Source of the DNA: Capnocytophaga canimorsus
GTDB lineage: Bacteria > Bacteroidota > Bacteroidia > Flavobacteriales > Flavobacteriaceae
Reading direction: 5' to 3'
DNA length: 64,000 bases
Assembly (NCBI RefSeq): GCF_002302565.1
Contig: NZ_CP022382.1
Span: 2,155,001-2,219,000 of the forward strand
A program made the position numbers and the translations under genes. Positions 8,200-17,958 of the stretch are shown piece by piece. The first letter of the stretch is position 1, and the number at the start of each line of letters is the position of its first letter. Under the pieces are notes generated by a model. That model saw only the letters and a program-made list of their open reading frames with translations. It was not told the DNA's origin and ran no database searches.

Positions 8200-10635
8200 A
8201 TGAAAACGTATTTACAGAAAATGTTGCCACATTTTGTGGTATTGGGGCTTTTTATAACCATTTCATTAGCATTCTTTTATCCCGTTTTGCAAGGAAAAGC
8301 CATTTGGCAGAGTGATATTGTTCAGTATAGTGGTATGGTCAAGGAGCGTAACGATTTTAGGGAGGACTTTGGCCAAGAGTCGTATTGGACCAATAGCGCT
8401 TTTGTGGGAATGCCTACTTATCAGTTAGGGGCGAACTATCCTTATGATATGGTTAAAAAAGTGGATAAAACAATACGTTTTTTGCCTCGTCCTGCCGATT
8501 ATTTGTTTTTGTATTTTGTTGGTTTCTACCTGCTACTTTTGGTTTTAAAAGTTGATTACAAAACGGCTTTTCTCGGTGCTGTGGCTTTTGGTTTTTCAAC
8601 TTATTTAATTATCATTATAGGTGTTGGGCATAATGCCAAAGCTCACGCTATTGGTTATTTTGCTCCTGTATTAGCTGGATTGTTGCTCACTTTCAGGGGA
8701 AAATATCTCTGGGGTGGTTTGCTAACGGCGGTTGCGTTTGCCTTGGAAATCAGTGCGAATCACTATCAGATGACGTATTATTTATTACTATTGATTTTGG
8801 TTCTAGGTGCTTTTCAAACCATTTATGCTTGGAGGGAAACGGAGTTTAAATCTCTTTTAAAATCGGTGGGCGTTATAGCTGTGGCTTTATTTTTAGGAGG
8901 GATAACTAATGCTACTTCCTTGTTGGCTACTCAAGAATATGCTCAGTGGAGTACTCGTTCAAAATCCGAATTGACCCTTACCCCCAAAGGACTCCCAAAG
9001 GTTACCTCTGATGGGCTTTCCAAAGAATACATTACAGAGTATAGCTATGGTATTTCCGAGTCCTTAAATCTAATTGCGCCCCGATTGTTTGGTGGCTCCA
9101 ATCACGAGGCTTTAGGGAAGGATTCGCATACCTATCAGTTTTTAGTAAATCAAGGAGTGCCTACCTCTCAAGCACTTGATTTTTCAAATGCCTTGCCTAC
9201 TTATTGGGGGCAACAGCCCATCGTAGCAGCTCCAGCTTACGTTGGGGCGGTGGTTTTCTTTTTGTTTGTTTTAGCTTTGTTTTTGGTTGAAGGACGTATA
9301 AAATGGTGGCTACTCAGCGGAAGTATTTTAGCTTTACTGCTCTCGTGGGGGAAGAATTTCGATGCACTTACCGATTTTATGATTGATTATTTCCCGATGT
9401 ACAACAAGTTTCGAGCCGTTTCTTCCATTCAAGTCATTTTGGAATTGTGCGTACCATTACTGGCAATGCTTGGGTTTTACCGTTTTATAAAAAATACTCC
9501 AGAGGCTAATAAGAAACCACTTTTGTACACTACTTACGTTGTTTTCGGACTATTATTTTTGCTTTTTATCAGTAAAGAATTTTTCTCTTTTTCTGGCGGT
9601 AGCGATGCTTTAATCACACAATATTATGGTAGTGAAATTCTTACCCAATTGATAGAAGACCGCAAGTCAATGTACATTTCCGATTTACTTCGTACGGCAG
9701 GTTTTGCTTTGGCTGTACTTGTGACACTTATTTTGTTTCAAATACGCAAAATATCACAAAATATAGCCTATGTATTTCTCTTTGTGCTTATAGTTTTGGA
9801 TTTAGCTGGAGTTGCTAAACGTTATGTAAATAATTCCGATTTTACCGATAAGCGTAAATTGACTCAACCGTTTGAAGCTAGTAAAGCTGACTTAACCCTA
9901 CTTAAGGATGATTCTGTATATCGAGTTTATGAACCTTCGGTGGGGCTTAATGGGGCAAGAACCTCTTATTTTCATCATTCGGTGGGAGGGTATCACGCCG
10001 CCAAACCTCGGCGTTTGCAGGAGTTATTTGATTATCAGGTTTCTCAAGGGAATACTAAAGTGTTGGATATGCTCAATGTGAAATATATACTCACTAAAGA
10101 TGAAAAAGGACAGACTGTTCCCATTCAAAATCCAAATGCTTTGGGAAATGCTTGGTTTGTTACTGATTTGAAAACGGTAGAAGATGATGATCAAATGATA
10201 CAATCGTTAACCCAATTTGTTCCAAAAACAGAAGCTTTCATTTTAGCTAAAGATGCACAACAAATAAAAACGAATTTTGTTGTAGATAGTACAGCTACAA
10301 TTACACTTAAAAGTTACCAACCCAATAAGTTGATTTATGAATCCGTTAATGAAAATGAGGGATTTGCTGTTTTTTCTGAGGCTCATTATCCTAAAGGTTG
10401 GCAAGTAACTATTGATGAAAATCCTACACAAGAGTATCGTGTGAATTTTTTGCTACGAGGATTATATATTCCGAAAGGGAAGCACAATATTGTTTTTGAG
10501 TTTCAACCACCCGTGGTTCAAATCGGGAGTAAAATTACTCTTGTAGGTAATGTGCTACTGTGTGTGTGGTTGCTTGTTGCAGGTTTAATAAGTTACAAAA
10601 AAATGATATTAGTTAAGAAAATAAAGTATAATTAA
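8200..10635 (+). CDS. YfhO family polytopic membrane protein
   Basis: The 811-residue protein has many hydrophobic segments through about residue 580, then a soluble domain with FDYQVSQGNTKVLDMLNVKYIL and YPKGWQVTID, and a final membrane helix near the C-terminus. This layout is typical of the YfhO family, membrane proteins of GT-C glycosyltransferase type. In Gram-positives YfhO is implicated in glycosylating lipoteichoic acid. The Bacteroidota members have no established substrate. The gene follows DUF4834 by four bases. Start: ATG at 8200. Confidence 0.85.
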   Translation: MKTYLQKMLPHFVVLGLFITISLAFFYPVLQGKAIWQSDIVQYSGMVKERNDFREDFGQESYWTNSAFVGMPTYQLGANYPYDMVKKVDKTIRFLPRPADYLFLYFVGFYLLLLVLKVDYKTAFLGAVAFGFSTYLIIIIGVGHNAKAHAIGYFAPVLAGLLLTFRGKYLWGGLLTAVAFALEISANHYQMTYYLLLLILVLGAFQTIYAWRETEFKSLLKSVGVIAVALFLGGITNATSLLATQEYAQWSTRSKSELTLTPKGLPKVTSDGLSKEYITEYSYGISESLNLIAPRLFGGSNHEALGKDSHTYQFLVNQGVPTSQALDFSNALPTYWGQQPIVAAPAYVGAVVFFLFVLALFLVEGRIKWWLLSGSILALLLSWGKNFDALTDFMIDYFPMYNKFRAVSSIQVILELCVPLLAMLGFYRFIKNTPEANKKPLLYTTYVVFGLLFLLFISKEFFSFSGGSDALITQYYGSEILTQLIEDRKSMYISDLLRTAGFALAVLVTLILFQIRKISQNIAYVFLFVLIVLDLAGVAKRYVNNSDFTDKRKLTQPFEASKADLTLLKDDSVYRVYEPSVGLNGARTSYFHHSVGGYHAAKPRRLQELFDYQVSQGNTKVLDMLNVKYILTKDEKGQTVPIQNPNALGNAWFVTDLKTVEDDDQMIQSLTQFVPKTEAFILAKDAQQIKTNFVVDSTATITLKSYQPNKLIYESVNENEGFAVFSEAHYPKGWQVTIDENPTQEYRVNFLLRGLYIPKGKHNIVFEFQPPVVQIGSKITLVGNVLLCVWLLVAGLISYKKMILVKKIKYN

Positions 10636-10727
10636 CGTTTCTTTAGCTATAATTTATCTTATTGAATGATTTTAATTTACCATTTGATACATACCTTTAC
10701 CACGCGAATTTAAAATCAAAAAATAAG

Positions 10728-11186
10728 ATGAAAAGAATTTATTTAACTATGATTGTTTTATTTGCTGTTTTTGTAGTTGCCTGCGAGAAAGATAACGGTA
10801 AAGCTACTGGAAACGGAGATAACAACAATCCAACTTCTGTTGACGGGGTTTGGCACTTCGATAGTCAGGAGATGTTTCACAAAGGTATTTCTCAAGGAAA
10901 AGAAGAGAGTCCGCAAATATTGGAATGCCTAAAAAAAAGTACGATTACTTTTCAAAAGGGAGTGTGTATTTTTCAAGGGTATATTCCTGTGGTAGGAAAT
11001 TCTTGCAAACAACTAAGTCGAATTCAAGGCATTTATCAACTAACAGACAAAATGCTGGAAATTGCTTTCAATAAATCTAAAGTGAAATATGAAATAGCTA
11101 AAAAAACAGATAAAGAAATAGTAATCAAGCAAGAAAACACAAGTGACCCTGATAGTTATTTTTTGGACACTTATGTTAAAAAATAA
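10728..11186 (+). CDS. Lipocalin-like lipoprotein with a surface-export type N-terminus
   Basis: With the start at 10728 the 152-residue protein has a typical lipoprotein signal peptide and lipidated Cys19, followed by E-K-D. In Capnocytophaga, a lysine with acidic residues right after the lipid Cys (LES motif) directs lipoproteins to the cell surface, and C-E-K-D-N is close to that. The mature part (GVWHFDSQE, STITFQKGVCIFQGY, QGIYQLTDKMLEIAF) looks like a small beta-barrel of the lipocalin-like group. Three mature cysteines are present. An upstream in-frame ATG at 10662 would bury the signal and is rejected. No function is known. It is followed by a terminator. Confidence 0.7.
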   Translation: MKRIYLTMIVLFAVFVVACEKDNGKATGNGDNNNPTSVDGVWHFDSQEMFHKGISQGKEESPQILECLKKSTITFQKGVCIFQGYIPVVGNSCKQLSRIQGIYQLTDKMLEIAFNKSKVKYEIAKKTDKEIVIKQENTSDPDSYFLDTYVKK

Positions 11187-11212
11187 ATGTTTTTGAAAAC
11201 TTATCCAACATT

Positions 11213-11249
11213 AAAAACCACTTTTTATGCGTATAGAAGGTGGTTTTTT
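11213..11249 (+). terminator. Intrinsic terminator after the lipoprotein gene
   Basis: The arms AAAACCAC and GTGGTTTT are separated by a loop of about 18 bases and followed by a T-run. Confidence 0.7.
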
Positions 11250-11324
11250 ACTTTTCAAATGATTTGTACAGCAATTAAAAAAGATATAATTTAGCCCTTT
11301 TAAAAGATTTTATAAGATTTACAG

Positions 11325-11690
11325 ATGCGTTTTATATTAAATAGAATCAGAAGTTTAAAATTTGTACTGCGTGGTATGTTGTATTTATTGCGAAACGAAA
11401 ATGCTATTATATTCCATAGTATGGTTTGTTGTGTTTTAGTGGTTTTAGGCTTTTGTGTGGGCTTATCCTCAGCACATTGGATCATACAAATTTTATGTAT
11501 GGGGGCAGTTTTAGCCACTGAAAGTTTGAATACGGCAATTGAAAAGGTTTGTGACTTTGTACATCCAAATTATCATAAAAAAATAGGAGAAATAAAAGAT
11601 ATTGCTGCCGGAGCGGTTGCCTTTGCTACTATTTCGGCTTTTGTAGCGTTGTGTTTGGTATATTATCCGTATGTAAAAGCCCTTTTATAA
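11325..11690 (+). CDS. dgkA: Diacylglycerol / undecaprenol kinase family protein
   Basis: The 121-residue integral membrane protein matches the small DgkA family: an N-terminal amphipathic region, conserved NENA (24-27), the signature ESLNTAIEKVCD (66-77), KDIAAGAV and three membrane helices. Family members phosphorylate diacylglycerol or undecaprenol with ATP, recycling lipids in envelope synthesis. The glutamates at residues 25 and 66 are the expected catalytic or metal-binding positions. In Gram-negatives lipid recycling is the usual role; which lipid is used here is uncertain. It stands alone between a terminator and a convergent gene. Confidence 0.9.
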   Translation: MRFILNRIRSLKFVLRGMLYLLRNENAIIFHSMVCCVLVVLGFCVGLSSAHWIIQILCMGAVLATESLNTAIEKVCDFVHPNYHKKIGEIKDIAAGAVAFATISAFVALCLVYYPYVKALL

Positions 11691-11696
11691 AAAGAT

Positions 11697-11731
11697 GAAG
11701 CCAACTGCTTATAATTTAAGTAGTTGTCTTC
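11697..11731 (-). terminator. Imperfect hairpin terminator for the porin-like gene
   Basis: The arms GAAG-CAACT-CTT and AAG-AGTTG-CTTC pair with one mismatch and one G-T pair. Read on the minus strand a short T-run follows. It lies between the convergent dgkA and porin-like genes. Confidence 0.5.
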
Positions 11732-11760
11732 TAACAACACAATCAATCAAACATCTTTCT

Positions 11761-12345
11761 TTAAAACAGGCGCAGCCCTACACCTACTTGTATTTGTTGG
11801 CTGTTTGCTTTTTCTTTTAAATTGCTAATATCGGCAAATCCCCAACCGTATCGGGCATAGATAACCAAAGGATTGATGTTAAGTTCAGCCCCTGCAACCA
11901 ATGAGAAATCAGCAGATTTGAATAGTTTTTCTCCGTTTTGCCACAGATTTTCATCACGATTTACCAAAATACTGAATTGAGGTCCGGCAACTACTGAAAA
12001 AGTACCTTTCGGATTGACTTTTAAAAGCACAGGAACGCTCACATAATCCAGTTTTTTACTTTTCTCGAAGGCTTCTTTCCAAACATCAGTGTATGAATCA
12101 CGCATTTTAGTATTACTTTGATTGAAAAGCACTTCGGTTTGTAGCCCGATATGTTTTGAAAAATCAAAACCAATATAACCTCCTAAGTGATACCCCAACA
12201 TAAATTGGTCTTTGTAAGCAACACCTTCAATTTTTCCTAAGTTGGCACCGCCTTTAAATCCTAAATGTACTTGTGCCTGTAAGTTTTCTACCGCTATGAC
12301 TGCTAAAGCAAATAGAAAAGTTAAAACGATTTTCTTTACTTTCAT
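11761..12345 (-). CDS. Porin-family outer-membrane beta-barrel protein
   Basis: The 194-residue protein has a signal peptide of about 25 residues ending in LQAQ. The mature part begins VHLGFKGGANLGKIEG and shows alternating strands (LGYHLGGYIGFDFSKHIGLQTEVLFNQ, LDYVSVPVLLKV, FSVVAGPQFSILVN, IYARYGWGFADI) and ends VGVGLRLF with a terminal Phe. This is the Bacteroidota OmpX/OmpA-like barrel group (outer-membrane beta-barrel domain). Most members have no known substrate. It appears monocistronic. No good TAnnTTTG element was found upstream. Confidence 0.8.
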   Translation of the reverse strand: MKVKKIVLTFLFALAVIAVENLQAQVHLGFKGGANLGKIEGVAYKDQFMLGYHLGGYIGFDFSKHIGLQTEVLFNQSNTKMRDSYTDVWKEAFEKSKKLDYVSVPVLLKVNPKGTFSVVAGPQFSILVNRDENLWQNGEKLFKSADFSLVAGAELNINPLVIYARYGWGFADISNLKEKANSQQIQVGVGLRLF

Positions 12346-12597
12346 AATATATTTGTTTTTAATTTGTTATTTATGGAATAACAACTACTATGCCATTTTT
12401 GCTATGGATAAAAATAAAGAGTAGAAAAAGACTTAAAAATACGTCGAAATTTAGTGTTTTGGTTGGTATTTTTAATGATTTGTCAAAAGAGTTTAAAACT
12501 ATTTTTAGATTGTAAATAGCACATTTAACTAAAAAAAGTGTATTAGTATTTAATTTTTTAGTATCATTGTCCGTTTGAATTTATAAATTTTTAGGAG

Positions 12598-14823
12598 ATG
12601 AAGCTGAAAAATTATGTTTTGTTTTTAGGGTTAGTTATTTTTGTAAATGTTGTGTTCGCTCAAAACAAAGCCATTACTTTGGAAGATATTTGGGCAAAGG
12701 GTGTGTTTTATCCGGAGCAGATATCTCACCTATCGGCGATGAAGAATACAAATCAGTATACAACACTAAATTACAATCGAGAAGCAGGTTCACAGCAGAT
12801 TGATTTATATGATTTCACTACACTCAAAAAGGTAAAAACACTATTTGACACTTCAAATGAGAGCGAGTTTTCGTTGTTTATCAATGATTATACATTCAGT
12901 CCTGATGAGAAATGGTTACTTATCGCTTCGGAGTCTGAACAAATTTACCGACATTCGTTTGTAGCAAACTATTATCTTTACAATTTACAAACAAACAAAG
13001 GAATCCGAATTAGCACAAATAAAATTCAAGAACCAACCTTTTCACCAGACGGAAACAAAATCGCATACGCCTACAATAACAATTTATACATCTACGAGAT
13101 AAACACCAACAAAACCACGCAAATTACTTTTGATGGAAAGAAAAACAAAATCATCAACGGGATAACTGATTGGGTGTATGAAGAAGAATTCGGCTTTGTG
13201 AGAGCATTTGATTGGAACGCTGATGGAACAAAATTAGCTTACATTCGATTTGACGAAAGCCAAGTTCCAGAGTTTTCAATGGACGTTTATGGAATAGGAC
13301 TCTATCCCACACAACAAGTTTTCAAATATCCAAAAGCTGGACAGACAAATTCAGAAGTTTCAGTGCACATTTATGATATTTCGACCCAAAAGATATTCGA
13401 CACACCCGTTGCAACGAATAAAAAACAAGTCAGTAAACAAACTTCATCCGATGCACAAGATAATTTATACTATTACATACCTCGCATTCGGTGGACAAAT
13501 GATAAAAACACTCTAAGTGTACAAACTCTCAATAGACATCAAAATAATTTCAACCTAAATTTAATAAACTCACAGACACATCAAGTTCATTCAGTAGTAA
13601 ATGAACAAAACAACACTTATGTAGAAATTACAGATAACCTAATTTTCTTAAAAGACAATAGTTTTTTAATTACATCAGAGAAAGATGGATTTAATCACAT
13701 CTATCATTATGATAAAAATGGTAAATTAAAAAAACAAATCACAAAAGGTAATTGGGAAGTTACTAAATTCTATGGATATGATTCTAAAACTGAACGTATT
13801 TTCTACCAATCTACTGAAAATGGCTCAATAAATAGAGGTGTTTACAGCATTTCAATCAATGGAAAAAACAAAAAACAGCTTTCTGCTAATAAAGGAACTA
13901 ACGTCGCTATATTTAGTCCTGACTTTTCGTTATATATTAATGAATTTTCAAGTGTAACAAAGCCAACACACTATACACTTAATAATAGCAAGGACGGGAA
14001 AATTATAAAAGACATCTTAGATAATTCAGAATATGAGAAAGTTATTTCAGAATATCGTCTTGCTAAAAAAGAATTCTTTGAATTGGATTCTCCTAATGGA
14101 AAATTAAATGCTTACATCATCAAACCTAATGATTTTGACCCTAATAAAAAATATCCGTTACTGATGTATCAATATTCGGGACCAGGTTCACAAGAAGTCA
14201 GCAACAAATGGCTTGATACTAACGACTTTTGGCATTTTCTTTTAGTGCAACAAGGTTATTTAGTAGCTTGTGTGGACGGACGCGGAACGGGATATAAAGG
14301 TAGTGACTTCAAGAAATGTACTTACAAGGAATTGGGAAAATATGAGGTAGAAGACCAAATAATTGCAGCACGTTTTTTTGCAAATCAATCGTACGTTGAT
14401 GCAAATCGCATCGGAATTTGGGGTTGGAGCTTTGGCGGATTTATGTCTTCCAACTGTTTGTTTCAAGCTGGTGACGTATTTAAAACAGCCATTGCAGTTG
14501 CTCCAGTAACTTCGTGGCGTTTCTATGATACTATTTATACAGAACGATTTATGCAGACTCCAGAAGAAAACCCTTACGGATATGATGATAATTCACCCCT
14601 TACACACGCTAAAAATCTTAAAGGAAACTATTTACTTATTCACGGAACAGCTGATGACAATGTGCACGTTCAAAACGCAATGGTGTTGATTAACAAACTC
14701 GTTCAGCTGAATAAGAATTTTAATTGGTTGATATATCCAGACAGAGACCACGGCATTTATGGTGGATACACAAGATTACAACTTTACCAAAAGATGACGG
14801 AATATCTGCTTGAAAAGTTATAA
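12598..14823 (+). CDS. Dipeptidyl peptidase IV (S9 prolyl oligopeptidase family)
   Basis: The 741-residue exported protease cuts X-Pro or X-Ala dipeptides from N-termini. A signal peptide (to about residue 22, VVFAQ) is followed by a beta-propeller containing the S9B marker DWVYEEEFG; Glu196 and Glu197 would bind the substrate amino terminus. The alpha/beta-hydrolase domain has Ser611 in GWSFGG, Asp686 in HGTADDN and His718 in DRDHGI, matching the catalytic triad of human DPP IV. The start is preceded by TAGGAG, one of the few SD-like sites here. Downstream lie a DUF6261 gene and a peptide symporter, which suggests that released dipeptides are imported. Capnocytophaga is known for strong DPP IV activity. 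Confidence 0.95.
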   Translation: MKLKNYVLFLGLVIFVNVVFAQNKAITLEDIWAKGVFYPEQISHLSAMKNTNQYTTLNYNREAGSQQIDLYDFTTLKKVKTLFDTSNESEFSLFINDYTFSPDEKWLLIASESEQIYRHSFVANYYLYNLQTNKGIRISTNKIQEPTFSPDGNKIAYAYNNNLYIYEINTNKTTQITFDGKKNKIINGITDWVYEEEFGFVRAFDWNADGTKLAYIRFDESQVPEFSMDVYGIGLYPTQQVFKYPKAGQTNSEVSVHIYDISTQKIFDTPVATNKKQVSKQTSSDAQDNLYYYIPRIRWTNDKNTLSVQTLNRHQNNFNLNLINSQTHQVHSVVNEQNNTYVEITDNLIFLKDNSFLITSEKDGFNHIYHYDKNGKLKKQITKGNWEVTKFYGYDSKTERIFYQSTENGSINRGVYSISINGKNKKQLSANKGTNVAIFSPDFSLYINEFSSVTKPTHYTLNNSKDGKIIKDILDNSEYEKVISEYRLAKKEFFELDSPNGKLNAYIIKPNDFDPNKKYPLLMYQYSGPGSQEVSNKWLDTNDFWHFLLVQQGYLVACVDGRGTGYKGSDFKKCTYKELGKYEVEDQIIAARFFANQSYVDANRIGIWGWSFGGFMSSNCLFQAGDVFKTAIAVAPVTSWRFYDTIYTERFMQTPEENPYGYDDNSPLTHAKNLKGNYLLIHGTADDNVHVQNAMVLINKLVQLNKNFNWLIYPDRDHGIYGGYTRLQLYQKMTEYLLEKL

Positions 14824-15287
14824 AATTTTAGAGGAATTGAATAGATAACATACATATCCTCTTAGCTCTTTAAAAGAAACAAGCTATTGAAATGGATAGA
14901 TAGTTCAATCTTTTTTGAAAACAATAATACAGCCCTATAAATAGAAAACAAACGTTTTGAAACAAAAATATATATGGCTTGTACACTTCGTTTTTTCTTT
15001 TTGAAGCGTGTAGGGGAGGGGATATAAATAGCATAAGGGGTAAAAGTTAAAAATAGATAAAAAAAATAATGCTTCTTGTGTAATCAAAATGATTTTTTTA
15101 TACCTTTGGGAGGTAATTTGCGGTGTGAAGGCAGTAGGGTATTGCTAAAATACGCTAACACAATATAAAAACCAGATTTTAAGATAGATAAAGTATATAG
15201 ATGGTATAGCTGCATTTATGTATAATTATCTATAAATAAATGAAATCTTGAAAAGAACAACAGATAACAACTAAAAAATAGGGTAAA
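14824..15287. other. 464-base spacer between DPP IV and DUF6261 genes
   Basis: No coding region is convincing here. The last half holds a promoter-like TACCTTTG (15101-15108) and then a leader of about 175 bases. Within the leader, ATAGAT and ATCTAT (15197-15233) with inner TATA arms can form a weak hairpin. A second weak stem lies near TACAC...GTGTA around 14980-15010. I see no recognised riboswitch and no repeat. Confidence 0.5.
15101..15108 (+). promoter_or_regulatory. -7 element for the DUF6261 gene
   Basis: TACCTTTG matches TAnnTTTG. A TTG lies 22 bases upstream (15076-15078). Confidence 0.45.
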
Positions 15288-15953
15288 ATGAAGGTAAATT
15301 ACAGAAAACTATCAACGAAAGACTTAGCCGCTCTTACCGAGCGAGTTATTGAAGCCGTAAAACAATCGGATAGCAATGAGGCAAAAACACATCTGTTTAT
15401 GAAGAAACTGGAAGCCTCGTATCAGAAGTATTATGCTGTACTTTCTAAACAAGCCTTTAGCGGAAAAGGGAAGCAAGTAGCACAGGCTGATAAAGAACGC
15501 GATAAGGCTTTTTCAGACATTAAGGTGTTCCTTTCGGGCTACGTGCGTGTGTCATCTGCACCTAATATTGAAGCCGCTGTAGCGCTTTACGAACAGTTTA
15601 AAATACACGGACTCAAACAAGACCAGCACTCGTATGCCGAACAAACCGTTCAGTTAGGAAAGCTCATTCAGGCACTTTTAGAAGAAGAGAATCAAAATCA
15701 TATCAAAAAGTTGTCGCTTGAAGCTGCTTTTGAGAATTTGAAAGCCAAGCACGAGGAGTTTAAAATGTATTACAACGAACAAGCTCAAGCCAATGCCGAA
15801 CTTCGTGAAATAACCTCTGCTACTAAGCAACGCAAAGAATTGGAGCGTGATTTACGTCGATTTTTAAGCTTAGTTACTCTGATGTTTGATGCTGAAGAGT
15901 GGATTTCGTTGTACAATAACTTGAATGAATTTGTAAAAGCAGCTAAAAGCTAA
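15288..15953 (+). CDS. DUF6261-like alpha-helical protein
   Basis: The 221-residue protein has no signal peptide or membrane segment and is predicted almost fully helical, with many Lys, Glu, Gln and Ala and short heptad-like stretches (for example ATKQRKELERDLRRF and the region around EENQNHIKKLSLEAAFENLKA). It resembles the Bacteroidota family DUF6261, whose role is unknown to me. The POT transporter begins 78 bases later with no terminator between, so co-transcription is possible. The family name is from memory and moderately sure; no function should be inferred. Confidence 0.6.
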   Translation: MKVNYRKLSTKDLAALTERVIEAVKQSDSNEAKTHLFMKKLEASYQKYYAVLSKQAFSGKGKQVAQADKERDKAFSDIKVFLSGYVRVSSAPNIEAAVALYEQFKIHGLKQDQHSYAEQTVQLGKLIQALLEEENQNHIKKLSLEAAFENLKAKHEEFKMYYNEQAQANAELREITSATKQRKELERDLRRFLSLVTLMFDAEEWISLYNNLNEFVKAAKS

Positions 15954-16031
15954 ACCCTTTGATTGAGGGGAGTAATTGGAGTGGTTTTTCTATTAAAAAA
16001 GAAATGATAAATTAAATATTAAATAAATACT

Positions 16032-17939
16032 ATGTTAAATCCAGATTACAAATTGATGTTGATAGCGTGGCTTGGTGTTGCGCTGTGGGTGGGGTTTGTT
16101 ATTTTCTCCAATCGTAAAATACATCCGAAAGCCCTTTTTACTCTTTTTATGGTGGAGCTATGGGAACGCTTCAGCTACTACGGTATGCGGGCACTTCTTA
16201 TCCTTTATATGACTGCGAACTTAGTTGATGGTGGGTTCCAGTTTGATGATGCAAAAGCTTTCGGAATTTACGGAGCTTACGGTGCATTAGTTTACCTTAC
16301 GCCAATACTTGGTGGATACTTTGCTGATAAACTTATTGGGTTTCGCCGAGCTATTGCCTTCGGTGCAATACTGATGGCAGCGGGGCAATTTACTTTATTT
16401 GCTAATAATCAAACTACTTTCTTTATCGGATTAGCTTTATTGGTGGTAGGAAATGGTTTCTTCAAGCCAAATATCTCTTCAATGATTGGTCGTTTTTATG
16501 CCGACGGAGATAAAAGACGTGACGGAGCCTTCACTCTATTTTATATGGGAATCAATATGGGTGCATTCTTAGCGCCTTTAACTTGTGGCGCCATTGGGGA
16601 GAATGAAGGTTGGCAATACGGATTCTTAACTGCCGGTATAGGAATGCTATTAGGGTTTATTATATTCTTCCTTGCCAGCAGAACAAGTGTTTTTCAGAAT
16701 ATTGGATTAGCCCCAGATGAGAAACCTGCTAAAAATGTAGTCAGTTTTGTTCCTAACAGCATACTTCCGTATGTAGCAGCTGCTGTGATGGTAGGTTGTT
16801 CATTGTTGTTAATTCAACACGAAACCGTAGTAGATTATATGCTCGGTGCTTTGGCAGTTATTATCATCGGATATCTATTATTCCAAGCCAGCAAAATGGA
16901 ATTGGTAGCAAAACAACGTATTTGGGTGGTAGTGTTATTACTTTTATTCACTACTATATTTTGGACGTTCTTCGAGTTGGCAGGTTCAGCACTAAATCTA
17001 TTTACAGCACGTAACGTAGATAAAATGCTATTCGGATTTGAAATGAAAACTACGTATTTCCAATCATTCAATCCGTTATATATTATGCTTTTCGCCCCCG
17101 TTTTCTCTTGGATATGGATAAAATTATCCCATTTAAACAAAGAACCGGCTGCTCCGTATAAGTTCGGAACAGGTTTGCTATTGCTCGGGCTTGGTTTCTT
17201 AGTGCTTAAATTCGGTGGTAGCTACGCCAAATTAGGAATGGTACCTGCTATATTTATGGCACTTTTGTACTTATTACATACGCTTGGGGAATTGGCGCTT
17301 TCACCCGTAGGTTTGTCTTTAGTAACGAAACTTTCACCCAAACATATGGTAGCGTTTATGATGGGGATTTGGTTTTTATCTTCTTCCATTGCTCATCAAG
17401 GTGGAAAACACATTGCTAAACTCACTACCGTAAATGAAAAGTCTATTGTAGAGGGTGCTTCTTTCCAAAACGCTGACATTGATAAAGATATCAAGGCGGT
17501 TTTATCTGAAAAAACGTTTAAAGACAAATTGGAAAAATCCTCTGTGGAATCAATCTTAGTTTCCGATGCGTTTATTGAGCGATTAAACAAATTAAATCCG
17601 CAACGGCAATATGCCAAGTCGGTAGTAACCATTAAAGAAACTTTGGAAGATGCTGAAAACTACAGCGGAACTAAGAAAGATAATATTGTAAAATCGGCAA
17701 CACAAGAGTTTTTATCCTTCAAAGGAAATGAGGTTAATACTCAAGTGGCTACTTTTGCTGACTACGAGAGCTTAGTTGAAAAATCTCCCGAAATGGCAAT
17801 TGTTAACGTCATCAAAGGAGAGTCACTCAACAAAGGACTTTCTGTATTCACAATGTTAGGCTTTATTGCCATTGGTTGTGGTATAGTGCTCTTCCTAATG
17901 GGTCCATTCATTACCCGTTGGATGCACGGTGTGAAATAG
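16032..17939 (+). CDS. POT-family proton:oligopeptide symporter
   Basis: The 635-residue membrane protein carries the POT signature E42-x-x-E45-R46-F47 followed by SYYGMRALL, the proton-coupling motif of DtpT/PepT-type transporters, and later GNGFFKPNISSMIGRFY. It should import di- and tripeptides across the inner membrane with protons. About residues 455-598 form a hydrophilic insertion (KLTTVNEKSIVEG through DYESLVEKSPEM) before the last membrane helix, making the protein roughly 120 residues longer than many relatives. The nearby DPP IV gene suggests that X-Pro dipeptides are a natural substrate, which is inference. It ends at a strong terminator. Confidence 0.92.
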   Translation: MLNPDYKLMLIAWLGVALWVGFVIFSNRKIHPKALFTLFMVELWERFSYYGMRALLILYMTANLVDGGFQFDDAKAFGIYGAYGALVYLTPILGGYFADKLIGFRRAIAFGAILMAAGQFTLFANNQTTFFIGLALLVVGNGFFKPNISSMIGRFYADGDKRRDGAFTLFYMGINMGAFLAPLTCGAIGENEGWQYGFLTAGIGMLLGFIIFFLASRTSVFQNIGLAPDEKPAKNVVSFVPNSILPYVAAAVMVGCSLLLIQHETVVDYMLGALAVIIIGYLLFQASKMELVAKQRIWVVVLLLLFTTIFWTFFELAGSALNLFTARNVDKMLFGFEMKTTYFQSFNPLYIMLFAPVFSWIWIKLSHLNKEPAAPYKFGTGLLLLGLGFLVLKFGGSYAKLGMVPAIFMALLYLLHTLGELALSPVGLSLVTKLSPKHMVAFMMGIWFLSSSIAHQGGKHIAKLTTVNEKSIVEGASFQNADIDKDIKAVLSEKTFKDKLEKSSVESILVSDAFIERLNKLNPQRQYAKSVVTIKETLEDAENYSGTKKDNIVKSATQEFLSFKGNEVNTQVATFADYESLVEKSPEMAIVNVIKGESLNKGLSVFTMLGFIAIGCGIVLFLMGPFITRWMHGVK

Positions 17940-17958
17940 AAAATTTATAAGTTATGAT

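Noticed and set aside
14824..15287. Small RNA or riboswitch in the DPP IV-DUF6261 spacer
   Set aside because: Only weak AT-rich stems are present and no known motif could be matched.
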